Part shown: one piece after another, positions 27,092-37,979 of the stretch | Layout of the letters: each line of letters begins with the position of its first letter | How positions within the stretch are numbered: position 1 is the stretch's first letter | Assembly (NCBI RefSeq): GCF_000264375.1 | Contig: NZ_AJXW01000043.1 | Location: forward strand, 124,001-188,000 | Source: Rhodanobacter thiooxydans LCS2 | GTDB taxonomy: Bacteria > Pseudomonadota > Gammaproteobacteria > Xanthomonadales > Rhodanobacteraceae | Direction: 5' to 3' | Length of the DNA: 64,000 nt | Made by a program: the position numbers and the translations under genes | The notes under the pieces: generated by a model | What the model was told of the DNA's origin: nothing | The model's input: the letters and a program-made list of their open reading frames with translations, nothing else | The model's database searches: none

Positions 27092-28075
27092 ATGAGCCGT
27101 GTCAGCGATACCCGTCAACGTACCCGTGAAGCTGCCGTGGCCTTGGTAGCGGACGGTAGACGGCCTCACGAACTCACCGTCGACCTGATCTATGCCGCTA
27201 TCCAGCAGGGCAGCCGTACCACGATCAACGATGAACTGAAGCTGTGGAAGGATGAGCGGGCCAAGGCCGATGCTCTCGGCGCCGATCTACCTCCGGCGAT
27301 CGCCGATGCGATGCGATCGCTCTGGGCGGCGGCCGTCGAACAGGGGGAGCACGTCTTCAACGAGCACCGCCAGGCGCTGGAGTCCGATCTGGAAACACAG
27401 AAGCGTGCGTACGATGACGCTGCTGTCGAACGGGATGCGGCCCAGGCCACAATCCACCAGTTGCAACACGAAATCAGCCAGCTACGCGAGCAAGGCATGG
27501 AGGTGCGGCAGCAGCTCACCCAGGAAACCGAGGCCAAGCGCGATGCCCTTGGCCAGGTTCAAGCGTTGCAGCACGAGGTGGCGGCCGTTCGTACCGACAT
27601 GGCTCAGCAGCTCGACGCCGCACGGCAGGCCCACGACCGGTTGACCGCCGAATTCCAGGCGACCATTGCCGCCCGCGACGCTGCGTATCAAGTGGAACGG
27701 GACAAAGCCAACGAGCGCGTGGAGGCCGCTCAAGCCCGCATGCTGCAAGAAACCGATGCTGCGCGGGAAGGACAGCGGCATGCAGAGCAGCAATTGGCCA
27801 AGCTGCGGCAACGTAGCGAAGACCAGCAGACCAGCCTCACGGAATTGCGACTGGACATGGCGCGTCTTCGCCGGGAATTGGCGGAGGGCGAAGCGCGCTT
27901 GGCGGCGGTAGCCACCATCACGGGCGAGCGCGATCAGCTTGCCTTGGAGCTGGCTGGCGCGCGGGGACAAGTCTGCGGCTTGAAGGCGGCACTTCAGTCA
28001 GCGGAAGCCCGCGCAGTGGCCGCAGAGAACCAGTTGACTGTGGCCCACAAACGCCGTCTATCCAAGCAAAAATGA
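27092..28075 (+). CDS. tnpT: TnpT-like coiled-coil DNA-binding accessory protein
   Basis: A 327-residue protein. The N-terminal KfrA-type DNA-binding domain (about residues 1-85: TREAAVALVADGRRP, then TTINDELKLWKDERA) is followed by a long uninterrupted coiled coil rich in Gln, Glu and Ala to the basic C-terminus (HKRRLSKQK). In Tn4651, TnpT binds rst and stimulates TnpS-mediated cointegrate resolution. The ATG at 27092 has GGAG 5 nt upstream and is preferred to an in-frame start at 27065. Confidence 0.87.
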   Translation: MSRVSDTRQRTREAAVALVADGRRPHELTVDLIYAAIQQGSRTTINDELKLWKDERAKADALGADLPPAIADAMRSLWAAAVEQGEHVFNEHRQALESDLETQKRAYDDAAVERDAAQATIHQLQHEISQLREQGMEVRQQLTQETEAKRDALGQVQALQHEVAAVRTDMAQQLDAARQAHDRLTAEFQATIAARDAAYQVERDKANERVEAAQARMLQETDAAREGQRHAEQQLAKLRQRSEDQQTSLTELRLDMARLRRELAEGEARLAAVATITGERDQLALELAGARGQVCGLKAALQSAEARAVAAENQLTVAHKRRLSKQK

Positions 28076-28138
28076 GGACGGGACAGGAACAGGCAGGGAG
28101 CGCAAGGAGAAGTAAGCTATCTCTATAATTTAAAAAGA

Positions 28139-28186
28139 GAATTTGACTTCTACTTATCAAAATTACACGTATCTCGGCTCAACCCC
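28139..28186 (-). repeat. right terminal inverted repeat (IRR)
   Basis: Read on the minus strand it begins GGGGTTGAGCCGAGATACG and matches the left end over about 48 bp with a handful of differences. GTCCC follows directly on the plus strand, matching the copy before the left repeat. Confidence 0.92.
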
Positions 28187-28215
28187 GTCCCGATCAGCAT
28201 CAAAAAGCGATTCAT
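28187..28215 (-). pseudogene. FtrB-like cupredoxin gene, 5' fragment
   Basis: Encodes MNRFLMLIG and the first bases of codon 10, the start of the signal peptide whose remainder lies at 17622-17930. A Shine-Dalgarno GAGGAAA sits about 7 nt upstream of the ATG at 28215, and a Fur-box-like sequence lies 25 nt farther up. The original start signals are therefore intact but now read into the transposon's right repeat, meeting a stop at 28150. Confidence 0.88.
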
Positions 28216-28239
28216 CGGCAGGTTTCCTCGTGGTGAGTA

Positions 28240-28258
28240 AATGCTACTCATTGTCATT
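28240..28258 (-). promoter_or_regulatory. Fur-box-like operator of the split cupredoxin gene
   Basis: On the minus strand AATGACAATGAGTAGCATT differs at three positions from AATGATAATGATTATCATT, a classical Fur operator. It lies 24 nt before the cupredoxin ATG. This suggests the cupredoxin-barrel operon was iron-repressed before the transposon cut it. The next 480 nt (to 28744) hold no gene that I can support. Confidence 0.65.
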
Positions 28259-28744
28259 TGAGTCGTCAAGAAACCACGATGATGAAGGTCGGCTCGTGCG
28301 GGAGATACGGCATGGATGTGCCCGGGGATGGTGCGTATCGCTTGCCACAAGTACGCACGCCCGCATCGCGCAACACCCTTTGCACGATGCGGCGACGGCC
28401 ATGGCGCAGTACTTCGGCTATTGGTCTTGTGTAGTTGCGAGGAGAACGGCAAAGGGCAACACGAACCTTCCGCAGGCCAGTGCTGCAGGTAGTGCGAGCA
28501 GCCGAAAGCAGCCCACGGAGCAGGAGAAAGCGCGACTGGATCGACAGGACAAGGGCGACGTGGGGCCATCGTCGGGTCGTCCGAAAAATGCGCCAGCACG
28601 GATCCCCGGTCAATTGCGCGATCCGCGGGAGGAGGAGAACCGGGGCAGCTCCACCCACAGGCGCGGTCGAAACGAAAACGTGGAACAACCCGGCCGTTTC
28701 CGCAAGCCGTGAGCATCGGCGCCCGCGCCGTCAGAGCGCGAGGA

Positions 28745-28963
28745 TCATGCGGGATGATGCCGCCGAAGAACGAAGTGTCCCCGCCGGTGATCGAAATGCG
28801 TAAAGCGCCACCGACGAGGGCCATCATGACGACCTCGAATGCCGACATCTCGCCGAACGAGCGCTTGCCGGTCAGGCGCAACCCGCACAGCAGGATAAGG
28901 TAGACCCCGGCGCCACGCAGGCGAATGCCACCATGGCCCGGACAACTGCAGGAAGGCATCCAT
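28745..28963 (-). pseudogene. truncated, frameshifted DUF421 (YetF-like) membrane protein
   Basis: The first codons read MDAFLQLSGPWWHS, the usual start of DUF421 proteins. The continuation GVYLILLCGLRLTGKRSFGE, then MSAFEVVMMALVGGALR and GGDTSFFGGIIP is in another frame, so a frameshift lies near 28922. The match stops near 28745, leaving about 70 of the usual 150 or more residues. The gene is dead. Confidence 0.65.
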
Positions 28964-29023
28964 GGGCTGGGTTTCCTCGCTGGACCTCGGGTAGTGAACC
29001 GCACACCGCGCCCGGACCGCCGC

Positions 29024-29916
29024 TCACGAGGCCGGGCTCTCGTCATCCAGCTCGATCAGCTGGCGTCGCGCACGCCAGGTCGCGGCGGTCTGCGGCTTGA
29101 CGAACAGCGACAGGATCTCCGGGTGGATCGCCTTCGCCAGCTTCTCGATGCGATTGACGCAGGCCTCGATCTGCGGCGTGGCCAGCGCGTCCTCGAACTC
29201 GGCGCTGAGGCTGGCCACCACCTGGTTCGGCCCCATCTGCACCGTCAGCACGCCATTGGCGCGATACACGCCACGGTCGGCGGCGGCGATCGCGAAGATC
29301 GTCTCGCTGCCCCCGGGTGGGCGGGCTCGCCGATCAACAGCCTCTTGGTTTCCCGCATCAGCAGTATGGCGAACACGCTCAGCACGCCGGCCAGCGCGAT
29401 CAGCAGACCCAGCGGTGCCGCGCTGTCCTCCCGCATGACGGTAAAGGTGGAAGGGTCCTTGCTCAGCCGGAAGGCCTCGAAATAGCCGAGCCGCCCCTTG
29501 TGGGCACGGAACTCGCGCACCGCCACCACCCATGACGTGCCATCGAACAGGAACGAGACCGCCAGCACTGCGTAGTTGATCAATGGGTGCTCGATCGCCT
29601 CCGGCTCGCGGATGTGCATCACTCCTTCATAGAAGGACACGCCCGCGCCCATCGCCAATACCAGCAGGGCCACGATGAAACTCTAGAAGTAGAGTTCGCG
29701 GCCATAACCGAACGGATGGCTGCGATCCGGCGGCAGGTCGGCGCGGTGCAATCCGTACAGCAGCAGCACCTCGTTGACCGAGTCGACCAGCGAATGCACG
29801 CCCTCGCTGAGCATCGTCGAGCTGCCGGAGATTGCCGCCGCCACGAACTTCGCTACCGCAATCATCAGATTGCCCGAGTGCGACGTAGACGACTTTGTGC
29901 GAGGGGGGCCCGCCAT
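29024..29916 (-). pseudogene. cation diffusion facilitator family transporter, disrupted
   Basis: The CDF sequence is clear in three pieces: [20 protein letters not shown] and [11 protein letters not shown]; then SFIVALLVLAMGAGVSFYEG and MRETKRLLIGEPAHP; then GVLTVQMGPNQVVASLSAEF and SLFVKPQTAATW. A TAG at 29683-29685 replaces a Trp codon usual after ELYF, and a frameshift near 29310 separates the cytoplasmic domain. Such proteins export Zn2+, Fe2+ or Co2+. It lies between the transposon insertion site and the mer operon and is decaying. Confidence 0.8.
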
Positions 29917-30560
29917 GATCGATCCTCCGCATGCCGTCGCGGGCTGCGCATGCGCGCCTGCGGTTCGGTTCGGTGCGCCACGCCAGCTGGCGCATTACCG
30001 GGAGTAGGCAAGCCCACTGTGCGACGCGAAACGAGCAGGTGGAGTGAAGTATCGGTCGAGTGCGCCAAGTCGCCGGGCTGCCGTCCGGATCCAGCGATCC
30101 AGCCGGACCCGGCACACAGCGGAGCGAACGGCATGACTGTGCAGCGCGCGGCGCGCGGCGCGTAATGGCTTTGAAAATGGAGCATCGTGAGACGGCTGTG
30201 GGGCCGGCGTGCCGTTTCCGCGATTCGCCTGGCGAAGATGCTTCCAATGGGGCGGCGAGATGGCTATCCCGGAGATCGATGCCGCGCCTTCCTGCGCTAC
30301 CGTCGCCGAGCAGACAGCCCACCTCGGCTCGGTGCGGATGCTGCTGGAGGCGATGCCGACGCCCGCTTATCTCCGCAACGGGAAGGCATGGTGGTGGCCG
30401 TCAACACCCGCGCCGCCGCGCTGTGGGGAGCTGTCCTGCAGAATCCGTGTTACGACCCGGCCCCCCGGCAGATCTGCATGACCCACAGTCCGCCGCAGCA
30501 GAAATGAACCTCACCGTCGAACACAGCCTCGACACGCCGGCCAAACTGGGGTCAGGCGGC
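29917..30560. other. 644-nt stretch without a supported gene
   Basis: Short ORFs exist on both strands but none has a recognised domain or convincing start. This looks like degraded sequence between the dead CDF gene and merR. No inverted repeat marking a mer transposon end was found. Confidence 0.5.
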
Positions 30561-30968
30561 TCATGATCCATGCAAGGACGCGATCAGGGGGCACGAAACC
30601 CGACCGTTCCCCGCGTGGCACTCGCCGACCAGCGTGGAGAGCGCATGCGCCATGCGGTTCAGGTCGGCGAGCCTGGCGCGCACGTCATCCAGCCGCTGCA
30701 CGGCGAGCTCCGCCGCTTCGCTGCAATGCGTGCCGTCCTCCAGCTTCAGCAGTTGCCCGATCGCGCCCAGGGTGAAGCCAAGCCGCTGCGCCGACTTCAC
30801 GAATTTCACCCGGGCCACGTCCGCGCTGCCGTAGCGGCGGATGCTGCCATAAGCCCGCTCTGGCGTGGCAAGCAAACCCTTGAGTTGATAGAAGCGGATC
30901 GTCTCCACATTCACCCCGGCCGCCCTGGCGAAGGCGCCGATGCTCAGGTTTTCCGGATGGCGCGACAT
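30561..30968 (-). CDS. merR: mercury-responsive MerR regulator
   Basis: A 135-residue activator/repressor that twists the mer promoter on binding Hg2+. The N-terminal winged HTH ([20 protein letters not shown]) is followed by a long dimer helix. The three Hg-binding cysteines, Cys82, Cys117 and Cys126, are at the same positions as in Tn501 MerR. It is divergent from merTPA and shares a palindromic operator with it. Confidence 0.96.
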   Translation of the reverse strand: MSRHPENLSIGAFARAAGVNVETIRFYQLKGLLATPERAYGSIRRYGSADVARVKFVKSAQRLGFTLGAIGQLLKLEDGTHCSEAAELAVQRLDDVRARLADLNRMAHALSTLVGECHAGNGRVSCPLIASLHGS

Positions 30969-30973
30969 GGTGC

Positions 30974-31004
30974 TTGATTCCGTAGTCGACTACGGAACTA
31001 ACGT
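30974..31004 (+). promoter_or_regulatory. merO operator and merT promoter
   Basis: TTGATT (-35, 30974-30979) and TAACGT (-10, 30999-31004) are separated by 19 bp, the long spacer typical of MerR-controlled promoters. A perfect 16-bp palindrome CCGTAGTCGACTACGG (30980-30995) fills the spacer. merR starts 6 nt to the left and merT 34 nt to the right. Confidence 0.93.
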
Positions 31005-31037
31005 TACGCCATCCGACGAAGACACGGGAGAACATTC

Positions 31038-31388
31038 ATGACCGAGCCCGGCAATGACCGTGGACTGCTGGCCGCTGGCGGCCTCGCCGCGATTCTCGCC
31101 TCGACCTGTTGTCTGGGACCGCTGGTGCTGGTCGCGCTCGGCTTCTCGGGTGCCTGGATCGGCAACCTCACGGTGCTTGAGCCGTATCGGCCGCTGTTCA
31201 TCGCCGCCGCGCTGATCGCGCTGGCGTTGGCCGCGCGGCGCATCTTCCGCCCGACGCGCGCCTGCAAGCCGGGCGAGGTCTGCGCGATCCCGCAGGTGCG
31301 CGCGACCTACAAGCTGATCTTCTGGATCGTCGCCGCCCTGGTGCTGATTGCGCTTGCCTATCCCTACGTCCTGCCGCTGTTCTACTGA
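31038..31388 (+). CDS. merT: mercuric ion transport protein MerT
   Basis: Inner-membrane Hg2+ importer of 116 residues with three hydrophobic segments. It has the vicinal pair Cys24-Cys25 in the first helix (ASTCCLGPLVLV) and the cytoplasmic pair Cys76 and Cys82 (TRACKPGEVC), numbered as in Tn501. It is the first gene of merTPA, and merP follows after 13 nt. Confidence 0.96.
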   Translation: MTEPGNDRGLLAAGGLAAILASTCCLGPLVLVALGFSGAWIGNLTVLEPYRPLFIAAALIALALAARRIFRPTRACKPGEVCAIPQVRATYKLIFWIVAALVLIALAYPYVLPLFY

Positions 31389-31401
31389 GAGGAAACCCGC
31401 C

Positions 31402-33452
<2,051 letters not shown>

Positions 33453-33693
33453 ACGCGGCAGGCGAATCCTCGGGTTTGTTTGGTTTCGTGTGATCCAATC
33501 TCACGACGAGTCTGGCGGCCGATCGAGGCGCTGGCGCGACACTCCGTCAGGGAGTCGAAGCCTCGCCGCGCATGGCTCAATGCACGGATCGAAAAACCTA
33601 GATGTATAGTCCAACTGCCGAGCGGCGCCGAGTGATGCAGGCACGCCCGGTTGGAACTTGAGTCTCCATCCGGAAAGCAAGATCTTCGGCCTC

Positions 33694-34974
33694 ATGCAGA
33701 TACCCACATGCGACATCGACTGCGCTGATACGGACCCGGAAGCGCTGAACCGGCGTTGCGGCTGCGCCGTAGTCGACATCAACCAATTGCGCCACACCCT
33801 GGAGGCGGCGCTTCCCGGGCTGGATGCCATCGATCCGGTGCGGCATGCGCACCTGTTTTCACCCTATGCCCTGTTCGTGGACCGGGGTGCGTTGGACGCC
33901 ATGGGTTCCGTTGCGGCAGCGGTATTTCGGGTCGCCAGGCATCCGCGCTACGTAGAGCACGTGCTGCGCCATGCCCCGGAGATCGCGCGACATGATCCGG
34001 GTTCCGCAGGCGGCGTGCTGGGGCTGGATTTTCATCTCACGGTCGAAGGGCCGCGGCTGATCGAGATCAACACCAATCCCGGTGGGCTGCTGCTCAACGC
34101 GTTCCTGCTCGATGCCGTGCAATCCTGCGCGCCAGCAGCCTGGGCGCCATGGGCGACCGGTGCCGCGGCGCGGGAGGCAGGCGTTTCGGCATGGATCGAG
34201 GACGCGCAGCGCCAACTCGGCCGGATGCCAAGGCGCATGGCCATAGTCGATGTCACGCCGCGCGAGCAGTTCCTTTATCCCGAATTCGAGTTGTACAGGC
34301 AGGCATTCCAGTCCCGGGGCATCGACACGGTGATCCGGGCGCCCGAAGAACTCATTCACGACCGCAATGGTCTGCGTGACGCCGACGGACCGGTCGACGC
34401 CATCTACAACCGTCTTACCGATTTCGCCCTGCGTGAACCTGCCTGTCAGCCGCTGGCCGCGGCATACCTGGCGGGCTTAATTGCCCTGACACCGCACCCC
34501 CGGGCACACGCGGTGTACGCCGACAAGCGCAACCTCGCAGTACTCGATGCCCCACAGTTGCTCGAGAGCTACGGAATCGATGCATCCACGGCCAATCTGT
34601 TGGCAAAGGCCATCCCGTCGACGGTCGAGTTGACTGCGGGAAACCGCGATGCCCTGTGGGCCGCGCGTGACCACTACTTCTTCAAGCCCGCATCCGGCTA
34701 CGGCAGTCGCGGCAGCTATCGTGGTGACAAGGTGACCCGGCGCACATGGGAAGCCATGGCCACTGCGGCTTACGTGGCACAGGCTTTCGCACCGCCCAGC
34801 GTGCGTATCCCGCACGCCGACATCACGCTCAAGGCCGATGTGCGCTGCTTCGCTTCAGAGGCCGGCACACTGCTGTTCGCGGCCCGCCTCTACCAGGGGC
34901 AGACCACGAACATGCGTACCACGCACGGTGGATTCGCCGCGGTGCTCACCTCGCACGAAGCACGCGTGCCCTGA
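33694..34974 (+). CDS. ATP-grasp-like protein of unknown function
   Basis: A protein of about 426 residues (ATG 33694; a TTG at 33658 would add 12). GPRLIEINTNPGGLLLNAF resembles the ATP-grasp motif that binds Mg-ATP. Further conserved-looking stretches are YFFKPASGYGSRGSYRG, a lysine/glycine nucleotide loop, and LKADVRCFASEAGTLLFAAR. ATP-grasp enzymes ligate carboxylates to amines or thiols. The order of motifs suggests a permuted or divergent member. It follows merA by 241 nt, and a tie to the mer operon is not shown. Confidence 0.6.
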   Translation: MQIPTCDIDCADTDPEALNRRCGCAVVDINQLRHTLEAALPGLDAIDPVRHAHLFSPYALFVDRGALDAMGSVAAAVFRVARHPRYVEHVLRHAPEIARHDPGSAGGVLGLDFHLTVEGPRLIEINTNPGGLLLNAFLLDAVQSCAPAAWAPWATGAAAREAGVSAWIEDAQRQLGRMPRRMAIVDVTPREQFLYPEFELYRQAFQSRGIDTVIRAPEELIHDRNGLRDADGPVDAIYNRLTDFALREPACQPLAAAYLAGLIALTPHPRAHAVYADKRNLAVLDAPQLLESYGIDASTANLLAKAIPSTVELTAGNRDALWAARDHYFFKPASGYGSRGSYRGDKVTRRTWEAMATAAYVAQAFAPPSVRIPHADITLKADVRCFASEAGTLLFAARLYQGQTTNMRTTHGGFAAVLTSHEARVP

Positions 34975-35718
34975 GCAGCCACCACGCATCGGCGTTTGTC
35001 AGGGCAGGGCAACATAGCCGCCGGGGACGCCGTTGCGGGCAAGCACGATCTGCCACAGTTGTGTATGGCGCGCGCGGCTGTAGATCGGGAGTGTCTCCGG
35101 CATGGCCGCGTAAAGATCGTTGCCTGGGTGTAGTGCCTTCCGACCTGGAACGTACGTCGTCCGGATTGGCGACTCGACAGGCGCGCACGCGCTGCGTCCC
35201 ATAGGTCTGCGTCGCGCTGGCGGTCAGCCGGGCGAGATGGTCTACAGTGCAGCAAGCAGCACGCAGGTTCATGGGACCTCCGATACAGAATCCTGCACCA
35301 TCAGTCCCGACGCCGTTGCCGCGACCGCAGTGCCCAGGGGAATGGCATTGGATACGTGCGCGATGGTGTCGGTGCTGACAATGCGTTCCAGGCCCGCGGA
35401 CTGCAGCCGTAGGCGTCGCCCGCGAGCACCGGATGAATGGCGACGACCAACACGGGCGCATGCCAGCACCGACAATGCGTCGGCGAAACTTTACATAATA
35501 TACATTATGCGAAGTGCCGGAGGTGTCGGGTGAGGTGGCCACAGCTGCCGGAACCCGGCCTCTGGGCCGCTATCTACAACGACTGCCCCCGCAGCAACTA
35601 AGAAACCGCCTCCCAGCAGCCAACTAGCTGCCGCATAGTCGCTGACCGACCAACGATGTGCCTCATTTGGAGCATGGGTTTCACGCGCTTTCAGTCGCCG
35701 ACTCCGGGGTGAACCAGC
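34975..35718. other. gene-poor stretch around a dif-like site
   Basis: 744 nt with no supported gene. A minus-strand frame ends with a protein-like tail (YSRARHTQLWQIVLARNGVP) near 34999-35120 but has no recognisable start or domain and may be a gene remnant. The notable content is the dif-like sequence at 35488-35515. Confidence 0.5.
35488..35515 (-). other. dif: dif-like XerCD recombination site
   Basis: Read on the minus strand: an 11-bp XerC-type arm ACTTCGCATAA, the 6-bp centre TGTATA, then the XerD-type arm TTATGTAAAGT. E. coli dif has GGTGCGCATAA, TGTATA and TTATGTTAAAT, so the centre is identical and the inner arms nearly so. dif is where XerC/XerD resolve chromosome dimers at the replication terminus. 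The surroundings are gene-poor, as expected. A phage- or plasmid-derived copy cannot be excluded. Confidence 0.8.
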
Positions 35719-36750
35719 CTATAGCTGTGGTCGGGTGATTCGCAGCCTGGACTTGCCCCACATGGGCTTCAACGGGAAATAGGCCTGGTGCGTGACGCCA
35801 TCCACGGCGACGACGTGGGCATTCGGGCCGAGCATCGCGGTAGCGAGCGGTCGAACGGCCTGCCCGGTGACTTTGAGGATCGACACCTCGCCGGATTCAC
35901 CGGCCACGTAGAGCCAGCCGAGCGAGGCATCGAAGGCCAGGACATCCGGATCATCGGCAACGTCGAAGGTGGCCCGCACCTTTCGACTGGTCAGATCCAG
36001 CACCAGCAACTTGCTGTTGTCCTCACACGCGATAAAGGCCAGACGTGAGGCGCCATCAATGTAGAGGCCGTGATTGCCGGCGGCTCCGGGAAGGTTGATC
36101 CGGCTGATCACCCTGTCGGTAGCTGGATCGATTTCCACCAGCTGCTTGCGGGTCTGCGCGTTCGCGAAGATGTGTCGGGTGACCGGATCGTACTGGGTGT
36201 TGCCAACCTCGCCGCCCAGCGGGATCGTGGCCACCCGCACGTTCGACCGTACGTCGATCACGGTATCGGTGCCGCCGTGTTCGTCGGAGACATACAGCTT
36301 GTGCACGTCCGGAGCATAGGCCATGCCGTCCGGATAATCCCCCGCCGGCATGCGCGCGATGATCTTGAAGGTTTTGGCGTCGATCGCGACCACTTCATCG
36401 GCGCCGGTCGCCGAGGCATACACCCGACCCAGCTCTGGCACGTACAGCACGCCGTGGACGGAGCTGACGTCGGGAATGGTCGCCACCACCTTGCGCTGGG
36501 CGGTGTCGAACACGACGACGGCGCTGTCGCCCAGGTGCGCCAGGAAAAGAAGATGGCTTCGTTCGTCGAGGCTGGCGTAGTCCCAGCGCGTGGCTCTGCC
36601 GGGCAAGGGCACCTCCGCGAGCGTGGTCAGCGGCAACCGGCTGCCCGGACTGCTCGCCCCGCTGCACGCGGGCGTGGCTACGAACAGTAATGCAAAGGCC
36701 ACCAAGGCCATCAGGCCTCGACGGAGAGTGCGGTCTGCCTTGAGGTTCAT
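35719..36750 (-). CDS. exported YVTN/NHL-type beta-propeller protein
   Basis: A 343-residue protein with a Sec or lipoprotein signal (LMALVAFALLFVATPACSGA) and six to seven YVTN-like blades (DSAVVVFDTAQRKVVATIP, DEVVAIDAKTFKIIARMPAG, GTDTVIDVRSNVRVATIPLG). Such propellers are scaffolds or binding proteins in the cell envelope; the ligand is unknown. The ATG at 36750 is chosen so that the basic n-region (NLKADRTLRR) precedes the hydrophobic core; another start lies nine codons upstream. Confidence 0.8.
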   Translation of the reverse strand: MNLKADRTLRRGLMALVAFALLFVATPACSGASSPGSRLPLTTLAEVPLPGRATRWDYASLDERSHLLFLAHLGDSAVVVFDTAQRKVVATIPDVSSVHGVLYVPELGRVYASATGADEVVAIDAKTFKIIARMPAGDYPDGMAYAPDVHKLYVSDEHGGTDTVIDVRSNVRVATIPLGGEVGNTQYDPVTRHIFANAQTRKQLVEIDPATDRVISRINLPGAAGNHGLYIDGASRLAFIACEDNSKLLVLDLTSRKVRATFDVADDPDVLAFDASLGWLYVAGESGEVSILKVTGQAVRPLATAMLGPNAHVVAVDGVTHQAYFPLKPMWGKSRLRITRPQL

Positions 36751-36799
36751 GTGCCGGCACACGTGTCCAAGGCACACATGCTACGCGCTACGCGTGTGG

Positions 36800-37407
36800 T
36801 TCGCCTGTTCGGGGGGATCGCCAATGGCTCGCGGACGCGGTCGAGCAGGCGCCGCTTGCCCGGCGTGGCCGGTTCAGGCTCATGGCCACGTAGACCCGCC
36901 AACTGCGGGTCTTCCCACATCCCTTTGGCTGCAGGGCTTCGTCGAACAGCAGGCCAAAGCCATAGCCGGGGTTGTCCTTCAGGTGGAGCTCGATCGCCTC
37001 GATCAGCGCCGAGTCGTCGCGGCGACGCAGCGCGTAGTGCCTTGCCGAGCACGACAGGCCCTGCGCGCGGTCGGCACGCCAGGCTCTCAGGCCGTAATGG
37101 GTTTGCATCGTCAGACTCAGCTCCAATCGCCGCACATGGCTCAGTCTTTTTGCGACAGCGCGTCCTTCAATGCATGGTGCCCCAGCGCCAGGTCGGCATA
37201 CATGCGCTTGAGCGGGCCCAAGTCGCCCTCGACGTCCTTCAGGTGCCGCAGTTGCGACACCTCCATCCCGGCGTACTTGTCCTTCCAGACGTAGTACGTC
37301 GGCTCGCTGATGCCGTACCTGCGGCACGTCTCGGCGACCTTCACGCCGGCCTCGACCTCCTTGAGGATCCGGATGATCTGTTCCTCGCTGAACTTCGACT
37401 TCTTCAT
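36800..37407 (-). mobile_element. truncated IS3-family insertion sequence
   Basis: orfA is intact (37141-37407, 88 residues: KFSEEQIIRILKEVEAG, then CRRYGISEPTYYVWKDKY, an HTH_Tnp_1 domain). orfB begins near 37141 (RLSHVRRL, then RDDSALIEAIELHLKDNPGY) but has small indels and a frameshift and ends after REPLAIPPN near 36815. The whole DDE catalytic core is therefore missing. The element is a dead remnant; I could not define its terminal repeats. Confidence 0.8.
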
Positions 37408-37582
37408 GCAGAGCTCCTTCATGGGAAAACTCTGCTTCCGATTGGCTCGAATCAACGAGGACGCTTCAACTTCTCCCCAGCCGACGCGCTACCTCTACTC
37501 AATTGGCGCGGACAATCATCCGCGCATCACAACCACCGCCGCACTCAAAAATCTGGGCAACGGACCAGGCGATGTCCCTGGA

Positions 37583-37859
37583 TCAGGGCATCGCTTCGTC
37601 CACCGGAGCATCCCGCTGCGCGCGGACGCCCGATCGTGCACTGGCATCCAGCACCACCACCTGCCCCGACTTGACCTCGATGCGCTCGCCGGGCAATAAC
37701 GCCATGCGCGGATAAAGACCGGGGTTGATGTCTTTCTGCGATTCGTCCTCGATGCGCTCGATCAGGTGCTCGCTGTTTCTCGACAACGCTCCACAATCAC
37801 TTCGTCCGACATGGGTCCAGGACATTTCAGGGACAGGTTTTTTTGGCCATTCGCGGTGG
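37583..37859 (-). pseudogene. unrecognised C-terminal protein fragment
   Basis: A minus-strand frame ends with a well-formed protein tail (NSEHLIERIEDESQKDI, NPGLYPRMALLPGERIEV, KSGQVVVLDASARSG) and a stop at 37583, but no start or upstream domain fits it. It lies between the IS3 remnant and the DUF6969-like gene and looks like the 3' end of a gene truncated by rearrangement. Family unknown. Confidence 0.35.
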
Positions 37860-37979
37860 TTATGCGGAAGCCAGGTCGTGCAGAGACCGTTCCAGCACCA
37901 TATCAGCCGGCTTCCTGCGGGAGCGACGCGCCCGGGTCTTGAGCAGCACGATGGCAAAGGACGAATCTGGGGCACTGGC

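Larger units (their letters stand above)
17931..28186. mobile_element. complete Tn4651-type (Tn3 family) transposon with metal-uptake cargo
   Basis: A 10,256-bp unit bounded by inverted repeats (17931-17978 and 28139-28186, about 48 bp, starting GGGATTGAGCC and GGGGTTGAGCC) and flanked by a GTCCC direct repeat (17926-17930 and 28187-28191), the 5-bp duplication expected of Tn3-family transposition. Inside are tnpA of about 986 residues, and divergent tnpS (tyrosine recombinase) and tnpT (coiled coil) genes, as in Tn4651/Tn4652. The cargo is an Nramp-family transporter, a one-helix protein, an OprB-type porin, a CusF-like remnant and one unknown gene. It interrupts a cupredoxin gene. Intact ends and target duplication suggest fairly recent insertion and a possibly active element. 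Confidence 0.92.

Noticed and set aside
28750-29920. Programmed frameshift or stop readthrough in the DUF421 and CDF genes
   Set aside because: Two separate lesions in the CDF gene and a missing C-terminal part of the DUF421 gene fit decay, and no slippery sequence or structure was seen.
29917-30560. Several 70-230 codon frames between the CDF remnant and merR
   Set aside because: No recognised domain, no good ribosome-binding site and overlapping frames on both strands.
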